64,000 nucleotides of DNA from Streptomyces spectabilis (GTDB lineage: Bacteria > Actinomycetota > Actinomycetes > Streptomycetales > Streptomycetaceae): assembly GCF_008704795.1 (NCBI RefSeq), contig NZ_CP023690.1, positions 1,674,001 to 1,738,000 of the forward strand, in the 5' to 3' direction. The position numbers and the translations under genes were made by a program. Below, one piece after another: positions 26,633 through 35,652 of this stretch (positions within the stretch are counted from its first letter, which is position 1; every line of letters starts with the position of its first letter). Under the pieces are notes generated by a model. That model had not been told where the DNA came from. It saw nothing but the letters and a program-made list of their open reading frames with translations, and did not search any database.

Positions 26633-29600
26633 TCACCCGGCGCCGCGCTGGCGCACCACAGAACCCTCGCGCCCCTTCACGACCTCCAGCTGCGCGTGCA
26701 CGCGGCGGCGCAGGTCCGCGACGTGGCTGACGATGCCGACGCTGCGGTCCCGCTCGCGCAGGGAGTCCAGGACGTCCAGGACCTCGTCCAGGCTCTGGTC
26801 GTCCAGGGTGCCGAAGCCCTCGTCGATGAAGAGCGTGTCCAGGCGGACGCCGCCCGCCTCGTCCGTGACGACGTCCGCGAGGCCGAGCGCGAGGGCGAGG
26901 GAGGCGAAGAACGTCTCGCCGCCGGAGAGCGTGGCCGTGTCCCGCTCGCGGCCCGTCCAGGCGTCGACGACGTGCAGACCGAGGCCCGAGCGGCCGCGGC
27001 CGGTGCGGTCCGCGGAGTGGACGAGGGTGTAGCGCCCCGACGACATCCGCAGCAGCCGGGCGGTGGCCGCCGCCGCGACCTGTTCGAGACGGGCCGCGAG
27101 GACGTACGACTCCAGGCGCATCTTGCGTTCGTTGTCCGCCGATGTGCCCGCGGCGAGCGTGGCGAGGCGGGTCACGCGGTCGTACTCGGCACGCAGCGGC
27201 GCGAGTCGGCGGGCCGCCGCGGCGGAGCGGGCGGAGAGCCGGTCGAGGTCGGCCCTGCGCCGGTCGGCGGCGTCGCAGCCGGACGCGGCGGCGCGCGCCC
27301 GGCGGTCCGCGGCCTCGGCGGCGGCCTCGGCCGCGGCGAGGGGGGCGGCCGGGCGCCGGGCCGCCGCGGCCGCGTCCGGCTCGGCGAGCAGCGCGCGGAC
27401 GGCCGCCTCCTCCTGCTGCCAGGCGTCGACGCGGTGCTGGAGCTCGCGGTGCCGGGCGTCGTCCAGGAGCGCGGCGGCAGCGGCGGCCGGGGTGTCGAAC
27501 CCGGCGCGGAAGGCGGCGTCGGCGAGGCGGGCGTCGGCGTCCTTCAGGCGCTTGGCCGTGTCGTCGGCGGCGCGCGCGGCGTCGGCGGCCTCGGTGAGGA
27601 GTGCGGCCCCGCGCTCCAGTTGGGCGGCGCGCTCGGCGACGCTCGCACAGCCGCCGCGCGCGTGGGCCAGCTCCTGGGCAAGCCCGGTCCGCTCCCGCTC
27701 CAGGGCGTCGCGCAGCGCGGCGCGGGAGTCGACGCGGCGCGCGGCCTCCTGCTGGGCCGTGACCCTGCGGTCGTGCTCGCGCTCGGCCCGGGCGAGCGTC
27801 TCGCGCACGGCGTGCTGCCCGGCCGCGCGGTCCCGGGCCGTGTCGTACGCCTGCCGCAACTCCGCCACGGACGCGGCGAGTTCGGCGGCCGGCGTGTCCG
27901 AAGCGGCCGCGGTGGCCGCGGCGAGCTCGGCGCGGACGTCGGCGTGTTCGCGCGCGGCGGTCTGCGCGGCCTCCTCGGCGCGCCGGTGGGCGGCGAGTGC
28001 GGCCTCCTCGGTGGCGCGGTCGACGTGCCCCTCGGCCTTGCGGGCGGGCACGGGGTGGTCGGTGGCTCCGCACACCGCGCACGGGGCGCCGTCGACGAGG
28101 TGCGCGGCCAGCTCGGCCGCGATGCCCGCGAGGCGGCGCTCCTTGAGGCCGAGCCAGTGCTCGTGGGCACGGGCGGCGTGCTCGCGGGCGGCCAGGGCGC
28201 GCTCCCCGGCCGTGGCGGCCTGCCCGGTGAGCCGGTCGCGGCGCCGGGCGGCGTCAAGGCGCTCCTGGTCGGCCTTGAGCTGACCGGCCAGGTGCTCGGT
28301 GCGGGTCGCGGCCTCCTGGGCGGCTTCGATGTCCTGCTGGAGGCGGGTGCGGGTGCCGTCCCAGTCGGCGAGCCAGCCCTCGGCCTCCTGGAGGAGGTCC
28401 TCGTCGGCCCGCTCCTGGCGGTCCAGGTCGGCGCGCTGCGCGGACAGTTCGCCCAGGCGGTGCTCGGCGCGGCGGGCCGACGCGAGTCCGCCGAGCTCCT
28501 CGCTGGCCTTGCGGGCGGCGCTCGCGAGGCCCGCCGCGCCCTCGTCGGCGTACGCCGCGGGGAGCCGTCCGCGCGCGTGCGCCTCGGCGGCGGTGGCGCG
28601 GCGGTGGTCGGTGTCGGTGTCCGCGCGCAGCGCGAGGGCGGGGGCGACGGCCTCCGCCTTGCGGGCCTGCTCCATGCGGGCGAGCACGTCCCGGTGGTCG
28701 GCCGCGCGCTCCTCCAGGCGGGCCGCCCGCTCCTGCGCGTCGGCGAACCTCCTTTGCAGGCGCGCCAGTTCGCGTACGTCGTCGAGCGCGGCGGCCGCGG
28801 CGGCGCGGGCGGACTCGGCGCGGGCGAGGGCGGAGCGTGCGACGGTGTGCCGCTCGCGGGCGCCGGAGCGGGCCACGGCGGCCCAGGCGAGGACGGCCTC
28901 GGCGAGGCCGGGGTCGCCGGGCTCGGCGTCCGGCAGCGGCAGCTCGGCACCGGCTTCGCCGGGGCCCGCGCCCGCCGCCTGCTGCATGCGGTGGGCGTCC
29001 GCGAGGAGCGCCGCGTCGGCCTCGCGGACCTGGGCCTCGGCGGCGCGGCGCCGCTCGGCGAGCCGCTGCTCGACCGCGGCGAACCTGCGGGTGTCGAAGA
29101 GCCGTCCGAGGAGCTTGCCGCGGGCCTCCGCGTCCGCCCGCAGGAAGCGCGCGAAGTCGCCCTGCGGCAACAGCACGACCTGGCAGAACTGCTCCTTGCT
29201 CATGCCGAGGAGCTGGGTGACCTCCTCGCCGATCTCCTGGTGGGAGCGGCTGAGGTCCTTCCAGGTCCCGGCGGCCCCGGCGGCCTCGCCGGGAACGTGC
29301 TCGCGCAGCCAGCTCTGCGCCTTGTCCGTCGTGGTGCCGGTGCCCCGCTTCTTCGGGCGCTCCCACGGGGGCTGCCGGGTGATCTCCAGCCGGCGGCCCG
29401 CCACGGTCAGCTCCAGGCGGACCTCCGTGCGGGTGTCCGGGCGCGCGTGGTCGCTGCGCAGGGTCGCGCCCTGGCCGCTGCCCTGGCGGGGGCCCGGCAC
29501 CGAGCCGTACAGCGCGTAGCACACGGCGTCGAGGACGGAGGTCTTTCCGGCGCCCGTCGGGCCGTGCAGCAGGAAGAGCCCGTCGGCCGACAGCTCGTCG

Positions 29601-29665
29601 AAGTCGATGTCCTGGGTGGTGCCGAAGGGGCCGAAGGCGGTGATCCGCAGCCGGTGCAGCCTCAT
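26633..29665 (-). CDS. sbcC: SbcC, ATPase subunit of the SbcCD nuclease
   Basis: A 1010-residue SMC-like ATPase that works with SbcD to cut hairpins and blocked DNA ends. Walker A is GPTGAGKTS near residue 37. The C-terminal ABC signature is TLSGGETFFASLALALGLAD, with Walker B LFIDEGFGTLD. Between them lie about 700 residues of Ala/Arg/Glu-rich coiled coil, broken by a zinc-hook C-A-V-C (APCAVCGATDHP). The ATG overlaps the sbcD stop (ATGA), so the two subunits are translationally coupled. Confidence 0.95.
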   Translation of the reverse strand: MRLHRLRITAFGPFGTTQDIDFDELSADGLFLLHGPTGAGKTSVLDAVCYALYGSVPGPRQGSGQGATLRSDHARPDTRTEVRLELTVAGRRLEITRQPPWERPKKRGTGTTTDKAQSWLREHVPGEAAGAAGTWKDLSRSHQEIGEEVTQLLGMSKEQFCQVVLLPQGDFARFLRADAEARGKLLGRLFDTRRFAAVEQRLAERRRAAEAQVREADAALLADAHRMQQAAGAGPGEAGAELPLPDAEPGDPGLAEAVLAWAAVARSGARERHTVARSALARAESARAAAAAALDDVRELARLQRRFADAQERAARLEERAADHRDVLARMEQARKAEAVAPALALRADTDTDHRRATAAEAHARGRLPAAYADEGAAGLASAARKASEELGGLASARRAEHRLGELSAQRADLDRQERADEDLLQEAEGWLADWDGTRTRLQQDIEAAQEAATRTEHLAGQLKADQERLDAARRRDRLTGQAATAGERALAAREHAARAHEHWLGLKERRLAGIAAELAAHLVDGAPCAVCGATDHPVPARKAEGHVDRATEEAALAAHRRAEEAAQTAAREHADVRAELAAATAAASDTPAAELAASVAELRQAYDTARDRAAGQHAVRETLARAEREHDRRVTAQQEAARRVDSRAALRDALERERTGLAQELAHARGGCASVAERAAQLERGAALLTEAADAARAADDTAKRLKDADARLADAAFRAGFDTPAAAAAALLDDARHRELQHRVDAWQQEEAAVRALLAEPDAAAAARRPAAPLAAAEAAAEAADRRARAAASGCDAADRRRADLDRLSARSAAAARRLAPLRAEYDRVTRLATLAAGTSADNERKMRLESYVLAARLEQVAAAATARLLRMSSGRYTLVHSADRTGRGRSGLGLHVVDAWTGRERDTATLSGGETFFASLALALGLADVVTDEAGGVRLDTLFIDEGFGTLDDQSLDEVLDVLDSLRERDRSVGIVSHVADLRRRVHAQLEVVKGREGSVVRQRGAG

Positions 29666-30828
29666 CCGGCCACCTCGCGCAGCATGTCGTCGGCGCGGAC
29701 GGCGTCGAACGCGTCCCGCAGCACGGCCCGCTCCTTCTCGTCCGGGCCCGCCCCGCGCACATGGGTCACGAAGTCCTCCGCGATCTGCTGGTCGGTGCGG
29801 TCCTTGAGGCGCCGCGCATAGGACACTCCGGGCTCCTCGGGGGCGCGGGCCGGGTCGAAGACGAGGCTGAGGGTGTGCGGGAAGCGCTCGCAGAGCCGGG
29901 CCATCGGGTCGTCCGGGCGCACGGGGTCGGTGAGGGTCGCCTCGATCCACGCGTCCTCGTGCCGGGCGAGGCCGGGGTCCGCGAGGAGGTCTTCGAGCTC
30001 GCCCCTGACGCGGGCGAGCGGCCGGGGCACCGGGCAGTCGACGCGCTCCGCGGCCGTCAGCTCGCCCGCCGCGCCCAGCTCGACGAGCCACATGCTCTTG
30101 CGGTGGTCGGCCTCGGAGAAGGAGTACGCCAGCGGGGAGCCGCTGTAGCGCACGCGCTCGGTGAGGGTCTGGCTGCCGTGCAGATGGCCGAGGGCCACAT
30201 AGTCGACGCCCGCGAAGACGGCGGAGGGCACGGAGGCGACGCCGCCGACGGTGATGTCCCGCTCGCTGTCGCTGATCTCTCCGCCGGTCACGAAGGCGTG
30301 CGCGAGGACGACGGAGCGGGTGCCGCCCGGCCGGGCGGCCAGGTCGGCCCGCACCCGGTCCATGGCGGCGCCGAGCACCGCCTCGTGTCCGGCGCGCTCG
30401 ACGCCGAACTCGTCCTTCACCAGTGCCGGTTCCAGATACGGCAGGCCGTAGAAGGCCACGTCCCCGTGCGCGTCGGTGAGGACCACGGGCTCGCCGCAGC
30501 CGGCCGGGTCGGTGCGCAGGTGGATGCCCGCGCGGTCGATGAGCCCGGCGCCGACGCCGAGGCGGCGGGCCGAGTCGTGGTTCCCGGAGATCATGACCGT
30601 GGGCACGCCGAGCTCCGCGAGGCGGTGCAGCGCGTCGTCGAACAGCTCGACGGCGGCGAGCGGGGGCACCGCCCGGTCGTACACGTCTCCCGACACGACG
30701 ACGGCGTCCACCCCGCGCTCGCGGACGGTGGCGACGAGATGGCCGATGAACGCGGCCTGCGCGTCGAGCATGCTCACCCGGTGCAGGGCCCGGCCGAGAT
30801 GCCAGTCGGAAGTGTGCAGCAGCCTCAT
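29662..30828 (-). CDS. sbcD: SbcD, nuclease subunit of SbcCD
   Basis: A 388-residue Mre11-type metallophosphoesterase. Phosphoesterase motifs are visible in order: TSDWHLGR at the N-terminus, SGDVYDR, ISGNHDS, then ALGHLHGSQ. It provides the Mn-dependent exo/endonuclease activity of SbcCD. Its ATG at 30828 has no competing upstream start. It is the first gene of the sbcDC operon. Confidence 0.95.
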   Translation of the reverse strand: MRLLHTSDWHLGRALHRVSMLDAQAAFIGHLVATVRERGVDAVVVSGDVYDRAVPPLAAVELFDDALHRLAELGVPTVMISGNHDSARRLGVGAGLIDRAGIHLRTDPAGCGEPVVLTDAHGDVAFYGLPYLEPALVKDEFGVERAGHEAVLGAAMDRVRADLAARPGGTRSVVLAHAFVTGGEISDSERDITVGGVASVPSAVFAGVDYVALGHLHGSQTLTERVRYSGSPLAYSFSEADHRKSMWLVELGAAGELTAAERVDCPVPRPLARVRGELEDLLADPGLARHEDAWIEATLTDPVRPDDPMARLCERFPHTLSLVFDPARAPEEPGVSYARRLKDRTDQQIAEDFVTHVRGAGPDEKERAVLRDAFDAVRADDMLREVAG

Positions 30829-30901
30829 GGCCCCCGAGACTAACGGCCGGGTCTGACATCACGGCCGCGTACTCCCGCATCACGCGCTGTGCGGCACGGG
30901 A

Positions 30902-30919
30902 GCGCCCCGTCAGGGGCGC
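30902..30919. terminator. Short hairpin within a Streptomyces-type intergenic repeat
   Basis: A 7-bp stem GCGCCCC/GGGGCGC with loop GTCA, followed directly by GGGGAACCGCGCGCCCAGCC. From general knowledge this hairpin-plus-GGGGAAC arrangement is a widespread dispersed intergenic element in Streptomyces. It lies between yigZ (stop 30992) and sbcD (start 30828) and could terminate yigZ transcription. Confidence 0.5.
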
Positions 30920-30991
30920 GGGGAACCGCGCGCCCAGCCACGACGTGGCAGCAGACGACAGACGGCCGGGGCTCCGCAGGGCCAAAGCCGG

Positions 30992-31618
<627 letters not shown>

Positions 31619-32050
31619 CCGCCCAGCGTATGCCCCCTCCCCGACGGCCCGGACGGCGCCCGAGGGCGCCGGGCGGACCGGTGCGCCTGCTTGCCGCTCT
31701 CGGAGGACCGTGGGTACTTTTTCGGCGGTTCACTTGTTCGTCGCGATTAGTCGACGGCCGTACCTCGGCCTACCCCACTTCTTACTCACAAGTACCACAA
31801 CGACATTACCCTGCAGTATTTATAGGATTCAGCCGCAGCGAATCCGGAAGCCCCAGCAGGAACCGAGGCAGTTACCGCTGCGTCTATTGATGGGCATTCA
31901 GAACCGGGCATCACAGCACGGTGAAAAATCGATGAGCGGTACGGAATTGCGGACTCCATTTATGGTTCCGATGCATGATTCCTCCGCACTGATGCGTAGG
32001 GTGTAACACTCAAGTGCTCTGGTCAGGGACACCAGGGCTCCGGAGGAGAT
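31619..32050 (+). promoter_or_regulatory. AT-richer regulatory region upstream of the first SARP gene
   Basis: A 432-bp gap whose right 350 bp are clearly poorer in G/C than the surroundings, as often seen at regulatory regions of cluster regulators. It contains -10-like stretches (for example TATTTATAGGAT near 31816-31827), a possible small ORF ending at 32006, and GGAGGAG just before the SARP ATG. No clear SARP heptamer repeats were found. Confidence 0.5.
31890..32006 (+). CDS. Possible small ORF or leader peptide upstream of the SARP gene
   Basis: An open frame of 38 codons (ATG 31890) or 24 codons (ATG 31932) ending in TAA 44 bp before the SARP start. The shorter form reads MSGTELRTPFMVPMHDSSAL then MRRV. 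The ribosome site before 31932 is weak (GGTGAAA). Codon use is atypical for this genome. It could be a short leader peptide or chance; no homology is recognised. Confidence 0.25.
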   Translation: MGIQNRASQHGEKSMSGTELRTPFMVPMHDSSALMRRV

Positions 32051-35000
32051 ATGGGGCACCGATTCAGATTCAAGATTCTCGGCCCGCTCTCCGTCATGTC
32101 CGGCTCCGGCCAGGTGCACGTGGGAGGCCCCCGGCACCGCACGATCCTCGCGTCCTTGCTGCTCAACACGGACCGAATCGTGTCCGTCGACGCACTTGTC
32201 GACACGGTGTGGGACGGCCGTCCGCCGGCCACCGCACGCACCCAGGTGTCCATCTGCATCGCGGCGCTGCGCAAAGCATTCAAGGCTGCTGGATTTACGG
32301 ACCAGGTCATCGTGACGGCGCACCCGGGATATCTGTTGCGCATCGGCGAGCACGAGGTGGACGCCACCGAGTTCCACCAGCTCGTGGCCGCGGCGGAGGA
32401 GGCCGTCCGGACTGACCGGTTAACGGACGCCGCCCACGCGTACACCACGGCCCTCGGCCTTTGGGAAGGGCCCGCATTGACGGGTGTGACGGGCCGTGCG
32501 GTGGAGGACGAGGCGCGGCGCCTGGACGAACTGAAGCTCAGCGTGTACGAGGACGCCACCGAAGTGCAGCTGCGCCTCGGCCGGCACCACCGGGTCATTT
32601 CGGAACTGGCCGCGACGGTCCGCGCCCACCCGCTGCGCGAGCGCGCGCTGCACCTGCTGATCACCGCCCAGTACCGCTCGGGCCACCGCGCCGAGGCCAT
32701 GGAGAGCTACCGGCAGGGCCGCAAGCGCTTCATCGACGAGCTCGGGCTCGAACCGGGGCCCGAGCTGAAGGAGCTGCACCGCTTCATCCTCCAGGACGAC
32801 CGCGAGCGCGGGACCGCCGCGGAGGACGGCGCGGGCCTCGACCCGCCCGCCGCCGCGCCGCCCCCGCACGATCCGCCCTTCGAACTCCCCACGGACGCCC
32901 CCGGGTTCACCGGCCGCGCCCGCGAACTGGAACAGCTCGACGTGCTCCTCGACCGCGGCACCGACGTGCGCGGGCCGACGGCCGGCCTGATCAGCGGGCT
33001 CGCGGGCGTGGGCAAGACCTGCCTCGCGGTGCGGTGGGGGCGCGGCGCCGCGGAGCGGTTCCCGGACGGCGTGCTCTTCGCCGACCTGCACGGCTACGAC
33101 GAGCGCCACGAGCCCACGGCCGCCGCCGAGGTCCTCGGCGGATTCCTGCGCTCCCTCGGCTTCGCGGGCGTGCAGATCCCGCAGGCACCCGAGGAGCGGG
33201 AGTCGATGTACCGCAGCGCGCTCGCCGACCGGCGCGTCCTCGTGGTCCTCGACAACGCCCGTACGTACGCGCAGATCGAGCCGCTGCTGCCGAGCAGCGA
33301 GGGCTGCAGCGTCCTCGTCACCAGCCGGGACCAGCTCGCGGAGTTCGTCGCCTGGCCGCCGCGGGCGCGGGTGCACCTCAACCGGCTCGCCCCGGCCGAG
33401 GCGGTGGAGCTCGTCGACCGCGTCGTCGGCTCCCAGCGCGTCGCCGCGGAGCCCGCCGCCGTGGCCCGGCTCGTGGAACTGTGCGACCTGCTGCCGCTCG
33501 CGCTGCGGATCGCCGCCGCGCGGCTCGCCGCCAAGCCGCACTGGACCGTGACCCACCTGGTGTCCCGGCTCAGCGACGAGGAGCGGCGCCTGGACGAACT
33601 GAGCCAGGGCAGCTCCCGCATCCGGGCGAGCTTCGGGATCAGCTACCGCTGTCTGTCCGCGGACGCCGCCCGGCTCTACCGCGGCCTCGGCCTGCTCGAC
33701 GTCCACGACTTCGCGCCCTGGGTGGCGGCGGCGCTGCTCGACACGGACCAGTTCACCGCGGAGCGGCTCATCGAGCAGCTCGTCGACGCCCAGTTCCTCA
33801 CCGCCCTGGGACCGGACGCGGCCGGGCAGCCCCGGTACCACTCCCCCAGCCTGCTGCGCATCTTCGCGCGCGAGCGGGCGCACGGGGAGGACGCGCAGGA
33901 ACAGGCCCGCGCCGCCGTCATCAGGGTCCTGCGGGCGGCGCTCGGCCTGGCCGAGCAGGCCCACCGACGGCTCTACGGCGGCGACTTCAGCATCATCCAC
34001 AGCGCGGCGCCGCGCTGCACACCGCCCGACGACCTCGTCGCCGAACTGCTCGCCCTGCCGCTGGAGTGGCTGGAGGCCGAGCGGCTGTCCCTGGTACGTC
34101 TCGTCGGGCAGGCCGCGGGGGCCGGCCTCGACGAGCTGGCCTGGGACCTCACCCTGTGCACGGTGGTCCTCTTCGAGACCCGCAACTACGTCGACGACTG
34201 GCGCCAGTGTGCCCAGCGGGCCCTGACCGCCACCCGCGAGGCGGGCAACGTCCGCGGCCAGGGCGCCATGCTGTACGCCCTCGGCGCCCTGGAGATGCGG
34301 CTTCGCCGCTTCGCGGGCGCCGACGCGGGCTTCACCGCGGCGCTCGCGCTGCACGAGCTCGCGGGCGAGGAGCACGGACGCGCCCTGGTCCTGCGCAGCA
34401 TGGCGATGATCGACCAGATGCGCGGCGCGACGGACTCCGCGATGGAGCGCAGCGTGGCCGCCCTGGAGGTGTTCCGGGCGGTGGGCGACCTGTCGTCGCA
34501 GGCCCACGTGCTCAACAACATGGCGCAGATCGAGCTCGACCGCGGCCATCTGGCGCAGGCGCGCAAGCTCAGCCTCCGGTCGGTGCGGATCTCGTCGGGC
34601 ATCAGCCCCGGGGGCGCCCGCAGCACGGCGCAGGGCACGCACCGGCTGGCCCGCGTCTATCTCGCGGAAGGCCGGTACGACTTGGCTGAGAGCGCTCTCC
34701 TACGCATGATCCGCATCACCCGGGCCAGCGCCGACCTGCTCGGCCTCGCCCACGGTCTGCTGGGCCTCGGCGAGGCCCGGCTCGGCCGCGGGGACTGGGA
34801 GCAGGCCCGCGCCACGCTCCTGCACGCCCTGGACATCGTGGCCACGGTGCACAGCCCGCTGGTCCTGGGGAAGATCAAGCTGGCCCTCGGGGAGGCCTGC
34901 GGCATGGGCGGTCAGGACGAGCGCGCCCGGGAGTATCTGAGAGCCGCCCGTGACTGCTTCCTGCGCGTGGGCGTAGACGACTGGGTCAAGCGCGCCGACG

Positions 35001-35383
35001 AGGCACTGGCCGCCCTGCGCACCGCGAGACCGCCGGGGCGCGACGCGGGCCAGGCCCGCGAGGGCGAGGCCGGGCGGCGTCTGACGGTGCCCCAGCCGCG
35101 CGGCTCCCGGGACCGCGCGGCCACGGAGCGCGCCATGTGGAACCCCGCGGCGGCGGCACGGGCCCGCGCCGGGCACACGCCCGCGGAGCACGGCGACCAC
35201 GAGGAGGACGGCGCCGAACCGGGGCCGGATCGCGGCGGGCCGCGCCGGGGGCGCCCCGACCAACAGGCCGCGGACCGCGAACTCCCCCGGCCCACCGCCC
35301 TGGGCCTGGCGCCCGGGGTGCTGGGGTCCGGGCCGGGCGGCGGCCCCCCGCACGAGGGGCCGCGCGAGCACCGCGATGGCTGA
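32051..35383 (+). CDS. AfsR-like SARP regulator with NB-ARC and TPR domains
   Basis: A 1110-residue pathway regulator. Domains in order: OmpR-like winged helix (about 1-95; FKILGPLSVMSGSG, RHRTILASLLLNTDRIVSVDALVDTVW), bacterial activator domain BTAD (about 100-250), NB-ARC ATPase (P-loop GLAGVGKT near residue 320; VVLDNARTY Walker B-like), a winged-helix stretch, and TPR-like repeats (about 690-985). A basic, low-complexity tail covers the last 110 residues. GGAGGAG precedes the ATG. Codon 124 is the rare TTA, so translation should depend on bldA tRNA. As first gene of the peptide cluster it is the probable activator of the NRPS operons. Confidence 0.9.
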   Translation: MGHRFRFKILGPLSVMSGSGQVHVGGPRHRTILASLLLNTDRIVSVDALVDTVWDGRPPATARTQVSICIAALRKAFKAAGFTDQVIVTAHPGYLLRIGEHEVDATEFHQLVAAAEEAVRTDRLTDAAHAYTTALGLWEGPALTGVTGRAVEDEARRLDELKLSVYEDATEVQLRLGRHHRVISELAATVRAHPLRERALHLLITAQYRSGHRAEAMESYRQGRKRFIDELGLEPGPELKELHRFILQDDRERGTAAEDGAGLDPPAAAPPPHDPPFELPTDAPGFTGRARELEQLDVLLDRGTDVRGPTAGLISGLAGVGKTCLAVRWGRGAAERFPDGVLFADLHGYDERHEPTAAAEVLGGFLRSLGFAGVQIPQAPEERESMYRSALADRRVLVVLDNARTYAQIEPLLPSSEGCSVLVTSRDQLAEFVAWPPRARVHLNRLAPAEAVELVDRVVGSQRVAAEPAAVARLVELCDLLPLALRIAAARLAAKPHWTVTHLVSRLSDEERRLDELSQGSSRIRASFGISYRCLSADAARLYRGLGLLDVHDFAPWVAAALLDTDQFTAERLIEQLVDAQFLTALGPDAAGQPRYHSPSLLRIFARERAHGEDAQEQARAAVIRVLRAALGLAEQAHRRLYGGDFSIIHSAAPRCTPPDDLVAELLALPLEWLEAERLSLVRLVGQAAGAGLDELAWDLTLCTVVLFETRNYVDDWRQCAQRALTATREAGNVRGQGAMLYALGALEMRLRRFAGADAGFTAALALHELAGEEHGRALVLRSMAMIDQMRGATDSAMERSVAALEVFRAVGDLSSQAHVLNNMAQIELDRGHLAQARKLSLRSVRISSGISPGGARSTAQGTHRLARVYLAEGRYDLAESALLRMIRITRASADLLGLAHGLLGLGEARLGRGDWEQARATLLHALDIVATVHSPLVLGKIKLALGEACGMGGQDERAREYLRAARDCFLRVGVDDWVKRADEALAALRTARPPGRDAGQAREGEAGRRLTVPQPRGSRDRAATERAMWNPAAAARARAGHTPAEHGDHEEDGAEPGPDRGGPRRGRPDQQAADRELPRPTALGLAPGVLGSGPGGGPPHEGPREHRDG
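32420..32422 (+). promoter_or_regulatory. TTA (bldA) codon in the SARP gene
   Basis: In-frame TTA at codon 124 (context GAC CGG TTA ACG). Streptomyces reads TTA only with the developmentally controlled bldA leucyl-tRNA, a typical switch on pathway regulators. Confidence 0.9.
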
Positions 35384-35594
35384 GCTGGGCCGATATCGCG
35401 GTGCCCGCGCGGAGGAAGGCGGATCGATAGGGGACCGAAGTCCCCGCTCCCTACTGTCGGCCGCGCGGACCGTGCCACGCTTCGCGCGCGCCGCCCTTGT
35501 CGTTCTTGTCGTTCTCGTCAGTTCGTGGAAGGAATGCGATGCACAGCAAGCGCACCACACCGGGCGGCGATACCGCCCGTCTCACGGGCCGGGC

Positions 35595-35623
35595 CGTCGC
35601 CGGGCCCCAGGAGCCCGGCGACG
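35595..35623. terminator. Bidirectional terminator between the two SARP genes
   Basis: An 11-bp perfect stem (CGTCGCCGGGC at 35595-35605 and GCCCGGCGACG at 35613-35623) with a 7-base loop. It lies in the 269-bp gap between convergent SARP stop codons, 30 bases from the minus-strand one. A smaller hairpin, GGGGAC-CGAA-GTCCCC, is at 35430-35445, and a 9-base direct repeat CTTGTCGTT occurs twice at 35496-35513. Confidence 0.65.
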
Positions 35624-35652
35624 ACGAGGACTGGCACGCGGTCCCGCAGCGG

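Noticed and set aside
35496..35523. CTTGTCGTT direct repeats considered as a SARP binding site
   Set aside because: The period is 9 bp, not 11, and the site lies between two gene ends, not upstream of a start.
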